Of a stretch of DNA of 64,000 nucleotides, positions 51,739 through 63,675 are shown in pieces. Position 1 is the first letter of the stretch. The number at the start of each line of letters is the position of its first letter. Source of the stretch: Agapetus fuscipes (taxonomy: Eukaryota > Arthropoda > Insecta > Trichoptera > Glossosomatidae); assembly GCA_951799405.1 (NCBI GenBank), contig OX637351.1, positions 3,132,251-3,196,250 on the forward strand, given 5' to 3'. The notes below the pieces were generated by a model. That model was not told the DNA's origin. It saw nothing but the letters and a program-made list of their open reading frames with translations, and did not search any database. Made by a program: the position numbers and the translations under genes.

Positions 51739-54700
51739 GTGAGTGTGATTGAAATAATATCCAGCATCCATTTTGTGTATTTGACCGTGCATCTAAAAAT
51801 ATCTACTCCGTTGGTGGGTATCGTAACCAAACGACGCCTTTATTTCAGTATTTCTTTTTCAAATCAGATTAATGGAATCAGAATCAGGGAAAGGGTTGGA
51901 TTTAAATGTATTGCGAAGTAAATGAATACACGGTTTTTCGTTTAGTCCTAAAATGAGTGTCTATATTTAGCGTAGTTACATAACCTCACTTATATGAGCT
52001 GGATTAGGATGTAAATGTGGTTCGGCCCATAGAATAGTATATTCTACAATGTTCGGTCGATAAAAGTCATAAAACTTTAAGAAGTATGTAAGGACAGAGG
52101 GAAATGGCGGTTGATCTGTAATGTTGGCGGCTAGGACTGGGTTTATTAAATTAGAATTTTGTATTCTGTATTTGTTTTAATATGTAGGTACCTATACATA
52201 TTATTATTTGTGATTTAAAAATGTAACTTGTTGTATATGTTCCATGACTTATAGGTTGATATGTGGCTGACCACCCATGCTGTAAAATGGTTCACTTTGC
52301 CAATGTCACCCCTGTTTCAGGGAAGGTCGGCAAGAGTTGCAGGGTGTATGTTTTTTTTTTGTGATTTAGGTTTTATGTTGTAGGTTCACATGCGGCATGT
52401 AGAAGCGCGAACTTGAACGTGTTTGCTTGTGAGAATGCATATAATGTGAATCTTCAATGTTACATATCTTTGCAACTTAGATTAGATTAAACTGCATTGG
52501 CTGGGTCACATTCAGTGAATGAACCATATGCACCAGGAAAAAATGACAAAAGAAACGAGAAGTATATTATGGTATATGTGCTCGTAGAAGGCTCTTGAGA
52601 TGTGATTTACAAAAGTAGTGCTCACTAAACAAATCAGCGAAGTACATTGAAAAAATAAATGATATAAAGAAATTTATGTAGCAACGGCTGGACGGAGTGG
52701 TGGTAAGCTGTTGTGGTGCAGGAGTATGGGACTTGAGGGAAAAAGCGTTGGACAGGCATTGAGTAATAGCATATAGAGGAGCAGAAACTAACTTACTGCA
52801 TGGATACATGCTATTTGTCTCAGTCCTGTGAAACGTTGCAGTTGTGTAGTCATACAAAACATCTTTTAACATGTAAAATTTTATGTTTTCTTGCTTTCTC
52901 CATTTTGTGTTTTGACACCCAATAGGGAAATTTCACAACAAAAAAATTCTTGTGGATTTAAATTCCTTTATATTTGCTTATCATAAAACTTCTTGAATTT
53001 GATTTTTACTTGCTTTTTTTACAAAGTTATTCATGTTCAAAAATTGAAGTTTGAATTTACGCGCCAAAACGCTCCTTGGATTGAATTTTCGGCTGTGACG
53101 TCATTTTCTTTGACTTTGTATAGCCATCGCAATACCAGCAGCGTTGTCGATACAAGAAAATGACGTCACGGGGGCTACAAATTTCGTTGACGGATCGCAC
53201 ATCCGTTTCAAAACCGGTCAAAATTTTCAAAAGATCTTTTTTAAATTTAAAAATATATAAATTTATTTTGGACTTGAAATTAGGCCCTTGTTTATATGCT
53301 TATCGTAATCTAACAAAATTATACACTTTTTACCAAATTCCTCACTATTGCAAATACCCTATTCGAACACATGCCATAATGTCTTAAAGCAATGTTTCAT
53401 TTCCTTAAAAAATTGGCAAATTTATCGATCACAAGATTTGTACCGCATGCGTGTATGTTCGCACTGCTCCGGGCATGGAACGCATGCGGCAATGCTGCCA
53501 CCTGTCTAGAAACATTTTTACATTCGCCCAAGTTTTTTTGTACACATAAAAATGCAACTGTGAAGTGTTTTGATCTCTTTCTTACTAATGACCATTTTCG
53601 TAAGTAGGTTCTAAATCTAATCTAAATCTAAGTTGCAAAGATATATATCATTTGACATTCATTTTAAATGCATTCCCACAAGCAGACACGCATAATTTCG
53701 CGCTAACACATGCCGCATGTGGACCTATAATATAAAAACCCAATTTGAAATGAACATAAGCCCTGCAACTCTTGCCGACCTTCCCTGAAACAGGGGTGAC
53801 ATTGGCAAAGTGAACCATTTTCTACAGCATGGGTGGTCAGTCGATTACCAACCTATAAGTCAAGGGTTTATTAAATTGGAATTTGTTTTTTATTTGTAAA
53901 TGGATATTTTGTATTTGGATATTATTATTTAGTGATGTATAAAATGTAATTTGTCGTGTGTGTTCCTTGACTTATAGGTTGGTATGCGGCTGACCACCCA
54001 TGCTGTAAAAATGGATCACTTTGCCAATGTCACCCCTGTCTCAGGGAAGGAAGGCAAAAGTTGCAGGGCTTATGTTCATTTGAGATTGGGTTTTTTATAC
54101 TGTAGGTCCACATGCGGCATGTGTGAGCGCGAAATTATGCGTGTCTGCTTGTGTGAATGCATTTAATATGAATCTCTTTTTGAAGATTTAGTTTTTTACG
54201 CAATTTTAGAAATTCATTTTGTCCATGAAAATTCTGTTGACGGGGGGGGGGATGCAGGGTGTATGTCCATTTGAGATTTGTTTTTATTGGTAGGTTCACA
54301 TGCGGCATGTGCAAGCGCGAACTTGTACGTGTCTGGTTGTGAAAATGCATGTAATATGAATCTCCAATGTAACATATCTTTGCAACTTAGATTAGATTAG
54401 ATTTTGTTAAAATAATTTCTAGTCCACAGATATAAGTCAATGGGACAGGCTGTGGTTGTTCAGGGGAGCCAGTACCCATCCCAGGTTGTTGTGCCAATGA
54501 TGATTTTGATGACATAACCTGATGTTGTAGGACTACGGCAGGGAGTGGAGCAAGCGTCACCACGGGGACAGGACTAAGGCAGAGTGGAGCCCTTACGCAC
54601 ATGAATATGATCCCATTAAAGTGTCCTCAATCGATGGTAAGTCAACAAAGCAACATTTAGTCAACATCCTATTATTTACAGTGCTATTCTTAGACATTTT

Positions 54701-57700
54701 AGTCATCCGTTGAGCCCACGCATTGACAAACTAATGATGCATTTGTATGAAGACCTGTCAATTCAAGATGGCCGCAAGTGAACAGATGATTAGTCTTCAT
54801 ACAGATATTACTAAATGTCTGTAGGTAAGAATAACCGTGGTTATGAGACTTCCAGCCCAGGCATCATTAGTTTGTCAAAGCGTGAGCTCAACGGACGACC
54901 AAAATGTCTAAGAATAGCACCGTTAGAATCCATGCCAGTGGCAACCAAATTATTTTTGGTAGTTTTTTAACAAGATCTGCACGTTTCAAAACATCAGACA
55001 AGTTGTGACGTCACGCTGCATGGTTGCTTGAGTTCTTTACATTGTTTCATCAAGGCATTTCGCATTTAAGTTTTTTGTAATCTTCAACGAATTCTTTACA
55101 AGTTTCACAAACCAAAAGATTTAATATTTTAGTATATATTAGCGCAGCGCCTCACGACAGAAGCAACAACTCAAGCAACACCTCTGCGGCACCCTTCCAG
55201 GGTGACATAGACCCCCAAGACTTTCAAGAGTTGGGGAGCCTCCCGCACAGGATTCCTTAAAATATTTTATGTACATATATTAAATCTTTTGCCATCTAGT
55301 ATGTGTTTGGAAGGATCTTGCAAGTGCTTGTGTGTGTGCGGAGTATTCTGGCACAAGCTAGACTGATTTTCTGGGCCTTTCTTTGCCAAGATATGTAAAG
55401 CGAGAATCGTTTAGAAACACAGTTGTTAAGTTACTAATTACTTAACAACTGTGTGTCTAAACACAGAAATCGATAAGAGTAGGTACTTAGTTTAACAAAG
55501 TTTAATGTGAAATGAATCAAAAGCAAATGCTTCTTATATAAAAATAAAACTCTAGAACCAAAACACTGTAATACGTGTTTATATTGTTATGTAAATAACA
55601 AATACATATAAATGTTACGTAGGTAGGTGTATTAGTTATAGCTGATGAGAGTTGGAGTAATTATTATGGGAACCTAGGGTAAAGAGATTCAAATTAATGC
55701 ACTGGAAGCTTTATGTTCTGGAAGGTTCCAGCAAGATTGGCTTCTAGTGGCTACCATCTTTGGAGTATAAAAAGCTGCTTGCAGCAGTCAGTCTATATAC
55801 GACGCTCTGCTTTTGAACAAGAAAGACATTGTAAGTGAACACCAACTGAGAAATAAATGTAAATTGCTAAACCAGAAATGTGAATTTTTAAAAATAAATT
55901 GTTAAATAAATCTAAGTGTAAAATAAATATCCTGTAAAGAAGACCAGTTTTTTTAATTTGAAGACTTTTTGAACCGTGAAAACAACAATATATTTTTATT
56001 TTAGGTACAGATACAATTCCCCACGACAAGGGTGTTGTGAGAGCCATGAATGCCAACTATGCGCCCAACAAGGGAGTCAAGGGGAACCCGTCTCACACTG
56101 TGTTTATTGCCAGACTCAACCCCAGAACCATAGAGGTGAGCTGATTCTTATCTAAGTTGAAAAGTTTTATTAAAATATCTAACCTTTTCTGTGGACTAAT
56201 CTATCTGTAATCTTAAATCTATGTTGCAAAGATGTATCACTGAGGGAACTGGATTTGGAGAGACCATTTAAAAGAAGTCTCAAGACTCACCTCTTCGTCC
56301 AATCATATGGACAAGCGCCTTTGTAGTGACACACTGTCATAAAAGGCGCTATACAATTTTTGTAATTATTATTATTATCACCTATAATTCATACTTACTT
56401 AGTGAGCCATTCTTGCCCACTGCTAAACATAGGCCTCTCTCATATCTCTCCAGGCATCTCTATCCTGGGCCTTCTGCATCCAGTCACCAGCAATGATTTT
56501 TATATTGTCTTGACTGTCGTGTTAGAGGCCTTCCTCTTCTCTTTTTGTCCTCACAAGGTCTCTATTACATTATACTCTTAGTCCATCTTTGGTCATTGAA
56601 TCTGACAGTGTGCCTACAACCTCTTCTGCTTTACAATTATAAGATAGGTACTTTACTTTTAAGATTCATATGTAACACAAAATAAACAAGACTTTAGTTT
56701 TTGGCCTTTGTCCACCAGCAAGAAAGTAAAAACCTAATCTAAAACCCTGCAACTCGTATAATACTGAATTGTTTCTCTTTTCATTTCCAGGACACGATTC
56801 GTGAAGAGTTCTCTCCGCATGGTAAAATAGTATCGTGCAAACTGGTCCGCGACCTTGTTACAGGGAAATCTAAGCGGTACGCTTTTGTCGAGTATGATTC
56901 TTCAAGCGCTGCTTATAAAGCTTACAAGGCGATGAACCAGAAGACTGTAGACAATGCAGAGATACTTGTGGACTATGAATTTGAGAGGATGATGCCGGGG
57001 TTTGTCCCGAGGAGGCTGGGTGGAGGTTTTGGAGGGAACCGAGATGCAGGACAGTTGAGATTTGGTTGCAGATCAAGACCTTTCTTAGAGCCCATTGTGC
57101 TTGCTGACAAAAATATTAAAGAAGAGAAAAGATATGATAACAGGGATGCTAAGTTTGGAGAAAGAAGTTTCAGAAATGAACAGTTTGATGGAAGGAATAG
57201 AGATGAAAGGTTTGAGAGCAGAGGTAAAGATTTAATGGTCGGAGATAGAGACAGACAAAGGAATGACCAGTTCAATGTCAGGAGTAAAGAGTATGAAGAA
57301 AGATGTGAAAGCAGAAGTAGAAATGTGAATATGAAGCCTGAGGGTAGAGACAGGATTGTAAATGATCCTTTTGATGCGAGGAATAGGGATCAGAAAGAAA
57401 GATTTGAAAGTAGAGGTACAAATTTTGTTGATGATAGAGATAGGAAAAGAAATGATCATCTTGATGTAAGGAATAGAGAACAAAATGAAAGGTTTGGTGA
57501 GAGAGGTAGAAATATCAATACTGAAGAGAGAGACAGAAAAAGAGTTGATCACTTTGTTGTGAAAAATAAAGAACAGAGTGAAAGATATGACAGCAAAAGT
57601 AGAAATGTGAATGCAAAGTATGAAGATGGCGATAGGAATAGGAATGAGTATTTTGATGTAAGGAAAAGAGATCAGAATGATAGGTATGAAAATAGAGACA

Positions 57701-58965
57701 CAAACAGAACGGTTGAAAATGATAACAGGAAAAGAAGTGATCATTTTGATACAAGGACCAGAGAACAAAATGAAAGATTTGAAAGTAAAGGTAGGAATAT
57801 GAATGAAGAAATGAGAGGTAGAGATTATGAAAGTAAAAGGGACGGAGTTGTGGCACATGATGATAGAAGAGGTATTAATGAGCATTTTGACAGTAGAAAT
57901 AAGGGCATGAATGATGATATGAGAAGTAAAGATAACAGGTGCTATGAATATAAAAATAACAGGAATGAACATTATGATGGAAAGAATGTGCAGATTAATG
58001 TTGCATATGAAGGTAAAAGTAAAAAGATGGATGAAGTTGTTTCGAGGAATCTAGGTGAAAGAGATAATGGCTACAAAAACACCTGGAACAATCATTTTGA
58101 AGAAAGAGTTGTGGATAAGAATGAAAGTTTTGCTAGTAGAGGTAAGAATTTGAATAATGAAGTTCAAAATATGAACAGAGATTTTGTAAATCAAGAATAT
58201 AAAAGTAATATTCCATATGAGGAGAAAACAAAGGAGTATGAAACCAGAAAAAATGATAAACGAAGTACTGGTTTTGAGGATAGAAGAGATTCTAAGAAGA
58301 TTGATGAATATAAAGCATTAAGTAATGAAAGAGTTGATAATCATGAAAGAAAGGTTAGGGAAAACCATTTACAAATGTCTTCCTATGATTTGGGGAATAA
58401 AAGCAATATGAATGTTGTTGAAAGTAGGTATAGAGACAGAAATAAAGAAAGTAGAAATTGGGATAAGAATGAAAGTAGCAATAGAGTTGAGATTGAAAGT
58501 AGAAGAAGTGATGTGCACGAAAGGAATGATGGGAGACCTGACAGAGTTACAAGTGGAAACTTAGGATATGAAAATAGAAATAAAGATATTCACAATTTCG
58601 TTCCACTCAGTAACAGGATTGAAAGTAAAGCAGGTAATTTTGAAAATAAAAAATATAATAACCCTGAACACGACAGTTCAAGTAAATACAGGAGGAATAA
58701 TGAATACGAAAGTAAAAATAGAGACATGAACGAAAGTAAAAATAAGTATAATAATGAGAGTGTTGCTAGAAGGAATGAAAGTAGCAGAAGCCATGAGCCG
58801 TTTCAAGCCAAAAGTTATGAAAGTAGAAGTGACAGATACGAAGGGCGAGATAAAGAATATGACCAGAGGAAGAGAATAAAGGGGGATGATTATGATAGAA
58901 GGGATAAGAATCCTCAGGCAAATGATGGATATTATGATAAAGAAAAAAGACATAAAAGATTGTAA
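51730..58965 (+). CDS. SNRNP35: U11/U12 small nuclear ribonucleoprotein 35 kDa protein with giant repeat tail
   Basis: A component of the U11 snRNP that recognises 5' splice sites of minor (U12-type) introns in the nucleus; paralogous to U1-70K. Exons: 51730-51738 (ATG plus two codons, then GTGAGT; inferred), 54531-54636, 56005-56135, 56791-58965 (TAA). They join in phase to 806 residues. The core matches the family: SPYAHEYDPIK, DGTDTIPHDKG, YAPNKGVKGNP, RNP2 VFIARL (71-76), RNP1 KRYAFVEY (110-117, with R where G is usual), then FVPRRLGGGFGGNRDAGQLRFG. The human protein has 246 residues. Here residues from about 185 to 806 form an Arg/Asp/Asn/Glu/Lys-rich tail of degenerate repeats of about 32 residues containing motifs like FDVRNRDQNERFESRGRN. 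There are no frameshifts. AATAAA lies at 59404. Intron 2 carries a solo LTR (55585-55987). Confidence 0.88.
52070..52490 (+). mobile_element. RTE-like LINE 3' part
   Basis: ORF2 end (GTATGTAAGGACAGAGGG), UTR, TTCCATGACTTATAGG, tail TTAGATTAGATT. Confidence 0.7.
52765..53605 (+). repeat. family F repeat split by a MITE
   Basis: Collinear with 2985-3365 after removal of 52929-53356. Confidence 0.6.
52929..53356. mobile_element. MITE inside family F
   Basis: Ends TAGGGAAATTT and (reverse) TAGGGTATTT; central mirrored TGACGTCATTTTCTTTG and AAGAAAATGACGTCA. Confidence 0.55.
53611..53865 (-). mobile_element. RTE-like LINE 3' end copy
   Basis: AATCTAATCTAAATCTAAG to TATAAGTCAAGG. Confidence 0.72.
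53866..54404 (+). mobile_element. RTE-like LINE 3' ends, two partial copies in tandem
   Basis: UTR from 53866, unit start 53963, broken at about 54178; a second copy resumes at about 54250 after a G run and ends in TTAGATTAGATTAGATT. Confidence 0.68.
54681..54920 (+). repeat. long-TIR foldback MITE-D, complete
   Basis: GTGCTATTCTTAGACATTTT to AAATGTCTAAGAATAGCAC, in SNRNP35 intron 2. Confidence 0.8.
55140..55262 (+). repeat. SINE-B-related 3' fragment
   Basis: CACCTCTGCGGCACCC, GACATAGACCCCCAAGACT, CTCCCGCACAGGATTCC. Confidence 0.55.
55585..55987 (+). repeat. solo LTR in SNRNP35 intron
   Basis: A 403-bp sequence starts TGTTATGTAAAT and ends AACAACA. It is flanked by a 4-bp direct repeat ATAT (55581-55584 and 55988-55991). 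It has a TATA box (GTATAAAAAG near 55767) and AATAAA signals. Start, TATA context, and the end (AAGAC...TTGAACC...AACA) match the LTR at 46985-47459, so the two are one group. It ends 17 nt before exon 56005, leaving only a short AT/T stretch and the AG outside the LTR. Confidence 0.78.
56236..56382 (+). pseudogene. L2/CR1-like LINE ORF2 terminus
   Basis: Reads ELDLERPFKRSLKTHLFVQS then stop after GQAPL, with an (ATT)n tail. In SNRNP35 intron 3. Confidence 0.72.
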
Positions 58966-59666
58966 GGTAAAACAAGCAAGGAAGGCATTCTTGGGCCTTT
59001 TCAAACACAACATATTCTATCCGGATTGTCTATTGATTACCGGACAAACTGTGAAAGCATTCATACATTGCCGACTTCCAACCCAGCGCTGGATAGAAAA
59101 AACCATAGACAAAGCGGGCAGAATGTGTCTAGTATGAAATGGAAGTATCCAAATAGCTGTATTTAGAAAATGATTGGGTCGCAAGAAGAAAATGTATGCT
59201 AAGCAACATGACATCTTTTGATGCTTATGATTTCCTAGTGAAACACATAGTTATATTTTCACATTTTTTTAGGTACATTGCTTAAGCGCTATCGGACTTT
59301 ATCCATATCTATCTTCAGAGGCTAACTGAGGTATAAAAACAAAAGGATCGAAATTCATCAGAAAGTGGTGAATTATGATCCTTTTGTTTAAAAAAAAGTG
59401 AAAATAAAACTACCTATGTGTTACATAAAAAGTTATTTTTAATTCGTAATTAAAGATAAGATTTCACTCTGTAAATTTTTCTAGTGCACTATTTCTTGGC
59501 AGTTGCCACTCTAAGGGCGCCGAGCCATATTCTGTAAAAATAATTCAATGTATAGCTTTCCAAATTTAGCCGTGATTTTTATGAATGGCTCAAAAGGTCT
59601 TTCTTCTCCTTCTTTCGTAGCATATCTATCCACCCATGGATGTAGACCTCTTCAACTCTCTCCTAG
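58966..59666. other. SNRNP35 3' UTR and flank
   Basis: AATAAA at 59404-59409 is a plausible polyadenylation signal. No further gene seen. Confidence 0.45.
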
Positions 59667-59870
59667 ATATATGCTCTTCGCTGGGTTGAAAAATTCATAA
59701 AACCTTTACCAAAGACCGGTCACTAACGGTCCATTCAGCCTCGCAGCAACTGGGTCTTGCGTAAGCTTGTAAACAACACCTCTGCGGCACTACAACAAGT
59801 GTCATAGACCCCTAGAGTCTCTAAAATCCAGGGAGTCTCCCGCACAGGATTTCTTAAAAAAAAATCCAAT
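59667..59870 (+). repeat. SINE-B, 5'-truncated
   Basis: GCTCTTCGCTGGGTTGAAAA to CACAGGATTTCTTAAAAAAA. Confidence 0.78.
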
Positions 59871-60180
59871 TCACCAAAAAGGTGGAGTTTTAAAATTCAA
59901 TCAAATTCTATGATATTCTGTCGGCATTTTTTTTTTTAATGTAAATATTATGTTCTTTGTAGGGAGTGACCCAATTAGACAGGTCTTAACTCTTCATATA
60001 ATGTAATACAGCATGAAAAGGGTGATGGACGTTGAGGAAATGAAAGGACCAAAAAGTGGAGATAAGTTTTTTTAAAGCATATCTCACGTTCAGTGCCCTT
60101 TTGTATGGACCCCATGTATAGACTTTTAACTTTTTACAGCGTAGAGGACTGGTGATATCCAATTTCATTGTTGAACTGAA

Positions 60181-60367
60181 CCCTGAGTACGAGTTTTTTC
60201 ACTTTACTCGACGTATTGTGTATTCGAGAAAAGTGTATGTGAACTTGTAAAGCACCCCTGGCAAAAAAGGACTCGAAACTTGTTTTGCCAGAGGCGCTTA
60301 CAAGTTCACATACATTTTTCTCGAATGCTCAATACTTCGAGTAAAGTGAAAAAACCCGTACTCAGGG
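60181..60367. repeat. foldback MITE, ~70-bp arms
   Basis: CCCTGAGTACGAGTTTTTTC mirrored by GAAAAAACCCGTACTCAGGG, with a central unpaired part at about 60251-60296. Confidence 0.75.
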
Positions 60368-61100
60368 TACTGGAGTCTGCTAAAATTTCAATAACAAAGA
60401 AGAAGTTGTGGCATTACATCGCCTGGTTGCCAGGGAAAAAAAAACATGTACTATTTTTTTTAATGCTTGCTAAGGACTCGGTTGCATAGACCTGTGATGA
60501 TTGTCCGCCAAGATGACATCAAATATAACATAAAATATCCACGGATAAAAAGACCACGGCAACAGATCCCGGAAAACATCACTCCAGCATCATCAGCCGG
60601 CCAGCTTAATACTCTTAAAAAATATAACATTCAAACATAACAAGTCCATTCTACTGGGTGAATTTTTATTCATTTTTTTGATAAGAACAAGAAAATTGAG
60701 GTGTGTCACATAAAAATGGTGCTCACACTAATCATCCCTAAATGTTGAATCCTTTTTAACATGTTCAGATCTTTATAAGCATTTAGATGTACATATTTAT
60801 TATTTTTATCTGTATTATTAGGGTAGAAATAAAAACAACTTAAGTCTAATAATAATAATTTTATTTATATTTCTTATACCACATTTTTAATATAGTTTCA
60901 GTATATAATGCACAATATGTTTTTTTTTTTATACAAATATATTTATAATATTAAACAAACAAATATTATGTATTTTTTTTTATTCAGTACCTACCTAAAG
61001 TTAACCAACCTACCTGACGGTGTTTCAAATAGCACTCGAGCAATACTTGCTCTCATTTAGTCATTCTATTGTGTTGAAGAACTTGGAAGAGAATTATATG
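60368..61100. other. intergenic, nothing recognised
   Basis: AT-rich with a T run near 60921. A scrap at 60555-60605 resembles the end of the 20994-21125 foldback. Confidence 0.45.
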
Positions 61101-61646
61101 AGGTCTTATAAACGAGAGACCAAATATCCGTAAGTATCTCGACAATTAACTTACGGATGGATGTTTATGGATTGATCTTACCGATGGTCGTCCTATAAAG
61201 CTTTTTTAACCATCCGTTAGTTTTCAATAATGCACTCGTATTTTCGATGATTTTTTACGTGCATTCATGAACATACGTCACCTGTTTACTGTCAGAGACG
61301 AAACATAACCTAAAGTTGCTTATGACAAATACGAAAATACAATTTTAATGAATTCTCTATCACTGTCGGAAGAAATTATCTTCAACAGGACAGAGCGTAG
61401 AAGTCCAATGACACGCAAAACTCACCGCAAAGAAACAATGCTTTGACAGCTGACCTAACCTCAAACCTTAACTAACCGGCTGGTATCTGCCATTAATCGA
61501 TGGGTCAGCTGTCGGTTAGTTCTGTCGGTAGCTTTTTACGGAAATAAAACCAACAGATTCTTATAAGACAAAAAATGTGACATTTGTATTATATTTCTGT
61601 TTATTTGGTACGACATTGAACTAACGGATGTTTATAAGACCGGCCC
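61101..61646 (+). mobile_element. Harbinger-like MITE-E, copy 1
   Basis: Left end GGTCTTATAAACGAGAGACC (outermost bases altered), right end ATGTTTATAAGACCGGCCC, then TAA. Confidence 0.75.
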
Positions 61647-61649
61647 TAA

Positions 61650-62207
61650 GGGCCGTTCTTATAAACGTTGGACTAAATATCCGTAAGTAAATACTCATTT
61701 AACTAACGGATGGACGTTAACGGACTGATCTTACCGATGGTCGTCTAAAGCTTTTTTAACCGTCCGTTAGTTCTCAATAATGCACTCGTATTTTTGATGA
61801 TTTTTTGCGTGCATTCATGAACATATGTCATCCGTTTGCTGTCAGAGAAGAAACATAACCTAAAGTTGCGTATGACAAACACGAAAACGACTGATACAGC
61901 CCTATTTTAATGAATTCTCTATCTCTGTCGGAAGAAATTATCTTCAACAGGATAGAGCGGAGAAGTCCAAAGACGCGCAAAACTCACCGCAAAAAAATAA
62001 TGCTTTGACAGCTGACCTAACCTCAAACCTTAACAAACCGACCGGTATCTACCTGGAAACCGGGGGTCGGCTGTCGGTTAGATCCGCTGGTAAAATTAAA
62101 CCGAAAATTTACGAACGAATTGTTATAATACAGAAAAACGAAATTTTTACCAAGTTTCGGTTTATTAGATTTGACATTTAACAAACGGATGTTTATAAGA
62201 ACGGCCC
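61650..62207 (+). mobile_element. Harbinger-like MITE-E, copy 2
   Basis: GGGCCGTTCTTATAAACG to TTTATAAGAACGGCCC; shares one TAA with copy 1. Confidence 0.78.
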
Positions 62208-62221
62208 TAAATCTACTTTAA

Positions 62222-62781
62222 GGGCCGGTCTTATAAACGAGAGACCAAATATCCGTAAGTATCTCGGCAAGTTACTAACGGATGGACGTTTACCGACTGA
62301 TCTTACCGATGGTCGTCCTATAAAGCTTTTTTAACCGTCCGTTAGTTCTCAATAATGCACTCGTATTTTCAATGATTTTTTGCGTGCATTCATGAACATA
62401 CGTCATCCGTTTGCTGTCAAAGACGAAACATAACCTAAAGTTGCTTTTGACAAATACGAAAACGACTCAGACAGCGCATTTTAATGCATTATCTATCACT
62501 TTCGGAAGAAATTATCTTCAACAGGATAGAGCGTAGTAGTCCAATGACACGCAAAACTCATCGCAATGAAACAATTCTTTGACAGCTGACCTAACCTCAA
62601 ACCTTAACTAACCGGCCGGTATCTGCCATTAATCGATGGGTCGGCCGTCGGTTAGATCTGTCGGTAACTTTTACGGAAATAAAACAAACGGATTCTTATA
62701 AGACGAAAATTGTGACGTTTGTATTATATTTCGGTAAATTTGGGACGACATTGAACTAACGGATGTTTATAAGACCGGCCC
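62222..62781 (+). mobile_element. Harbinger-like MITE-E, copy 3
   Basis: GGGCCGGTCTTATAAACGAG to TTTATAAGACCGGCCC, TAA on both sides. Interior closest to copy 1. Confidence 0.78.
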
Positions 62782-63046
62782 TAAATAAACAAAGTAAAAA
62801 AAAAACTTGTTTAAGTTAGTTCCATTTGAATTCCTACAATCTTGAATAATTCTTTCAGACTTTTTTCCAGTAGAAGAATTAAAATACACAAATCCGTACA
62901 CAGTGTAAAGGTGAATGTACCTAAAGCATCAATCCATATAAAAGAAATAGATGGTGAGATTGAGTGGTTTCCCATTGCAAGGCATGTGCCTCAGAATGAA
63001 ATAGTTTTGTTGTTTTTGTATAAATTAATGTTATTTATTATCTGTA

Positions 63047-63523
63047 TTCCTTGACTTATAGGTTGATATGAGGCTGACCATACACACTGTAAAAAATGGT
63101 TCACTTCGCCAATGTCACCCCTGTTTCAGGGAAGGTTAGCAAAAGTTGCAAGGTTTATGTTCATTTGACGTTTGGATTTAATTTGCAAGTACACATTCAG
63201 CATTTGTAAGCGTGAAATTACATGTGTCTGTTTGTGGGCATGCATTTGATATGAGTTTTAAATGTTAATATATCCTTCTTATCTAATCTAAGTTGCAAAG
63301 ATATGTTACATTGGAGATTCACATTACATGCATTCTCACAACCAGACACGTACAAGTTCGCGCTTGCACATGCTTCATGTGAACCTACAACATAAACACC
63401 AAATCTCAAATGGGCAAACACCCTGAAACTCTTGCCGTCCTTCCCTGAACAGGGGTGAAATTGGCAAAGTGAACCATTTTTACAGCATGGGTGGTCAGCC
63501 GCATACCAACCTATAAGTCCAGG
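63047..63523. mobile_element. RTE-like LINE 3' ends, tail-to-tail pair
   Basis: Plus copy 63047-63276 and minus copy 63281-63523, abutting at their TTAGATT tails. Confidence 0.72.
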
Positions 63524-63596
63524 AACATCCAGGAATATCCTTGCAACTTAGATTACAGATATATATCTTAGACATCAGTTGAGAACCAAGTAATCG

Positions 63597-63675
63597 TTGA
63601 TAAGACATGACGGGATTCAAACTTGCGCTCGTTTCAAGTGCCAACCCATTATCCGCTCAACCATACCAGCGACAA
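63597..63675 (-). repeat. tRNA-like SINE head, third family
   Basis: Minus strand TATGGTTGAGCGGATAATGG (A-box-like) and AGTTTGAATCCC (B-box-like). Not a foldable tRNA by eye. Confidence 0.4.

Noticed and set aside
57232..57972. 246-residue minus-strand ORF with Ile/Phe-rich membrane-like sequence
   Set aside because: Antisense of the SNRNP35 repeat tail; hydrophobicity is an artefact of complementing Asp/Asn/Glu/Arg codons.
61101..62784. CRISPR-like or satellite array
   Set aside because: Only three long units, each with inverted ends and TAA junctions: MITEs, not an array.
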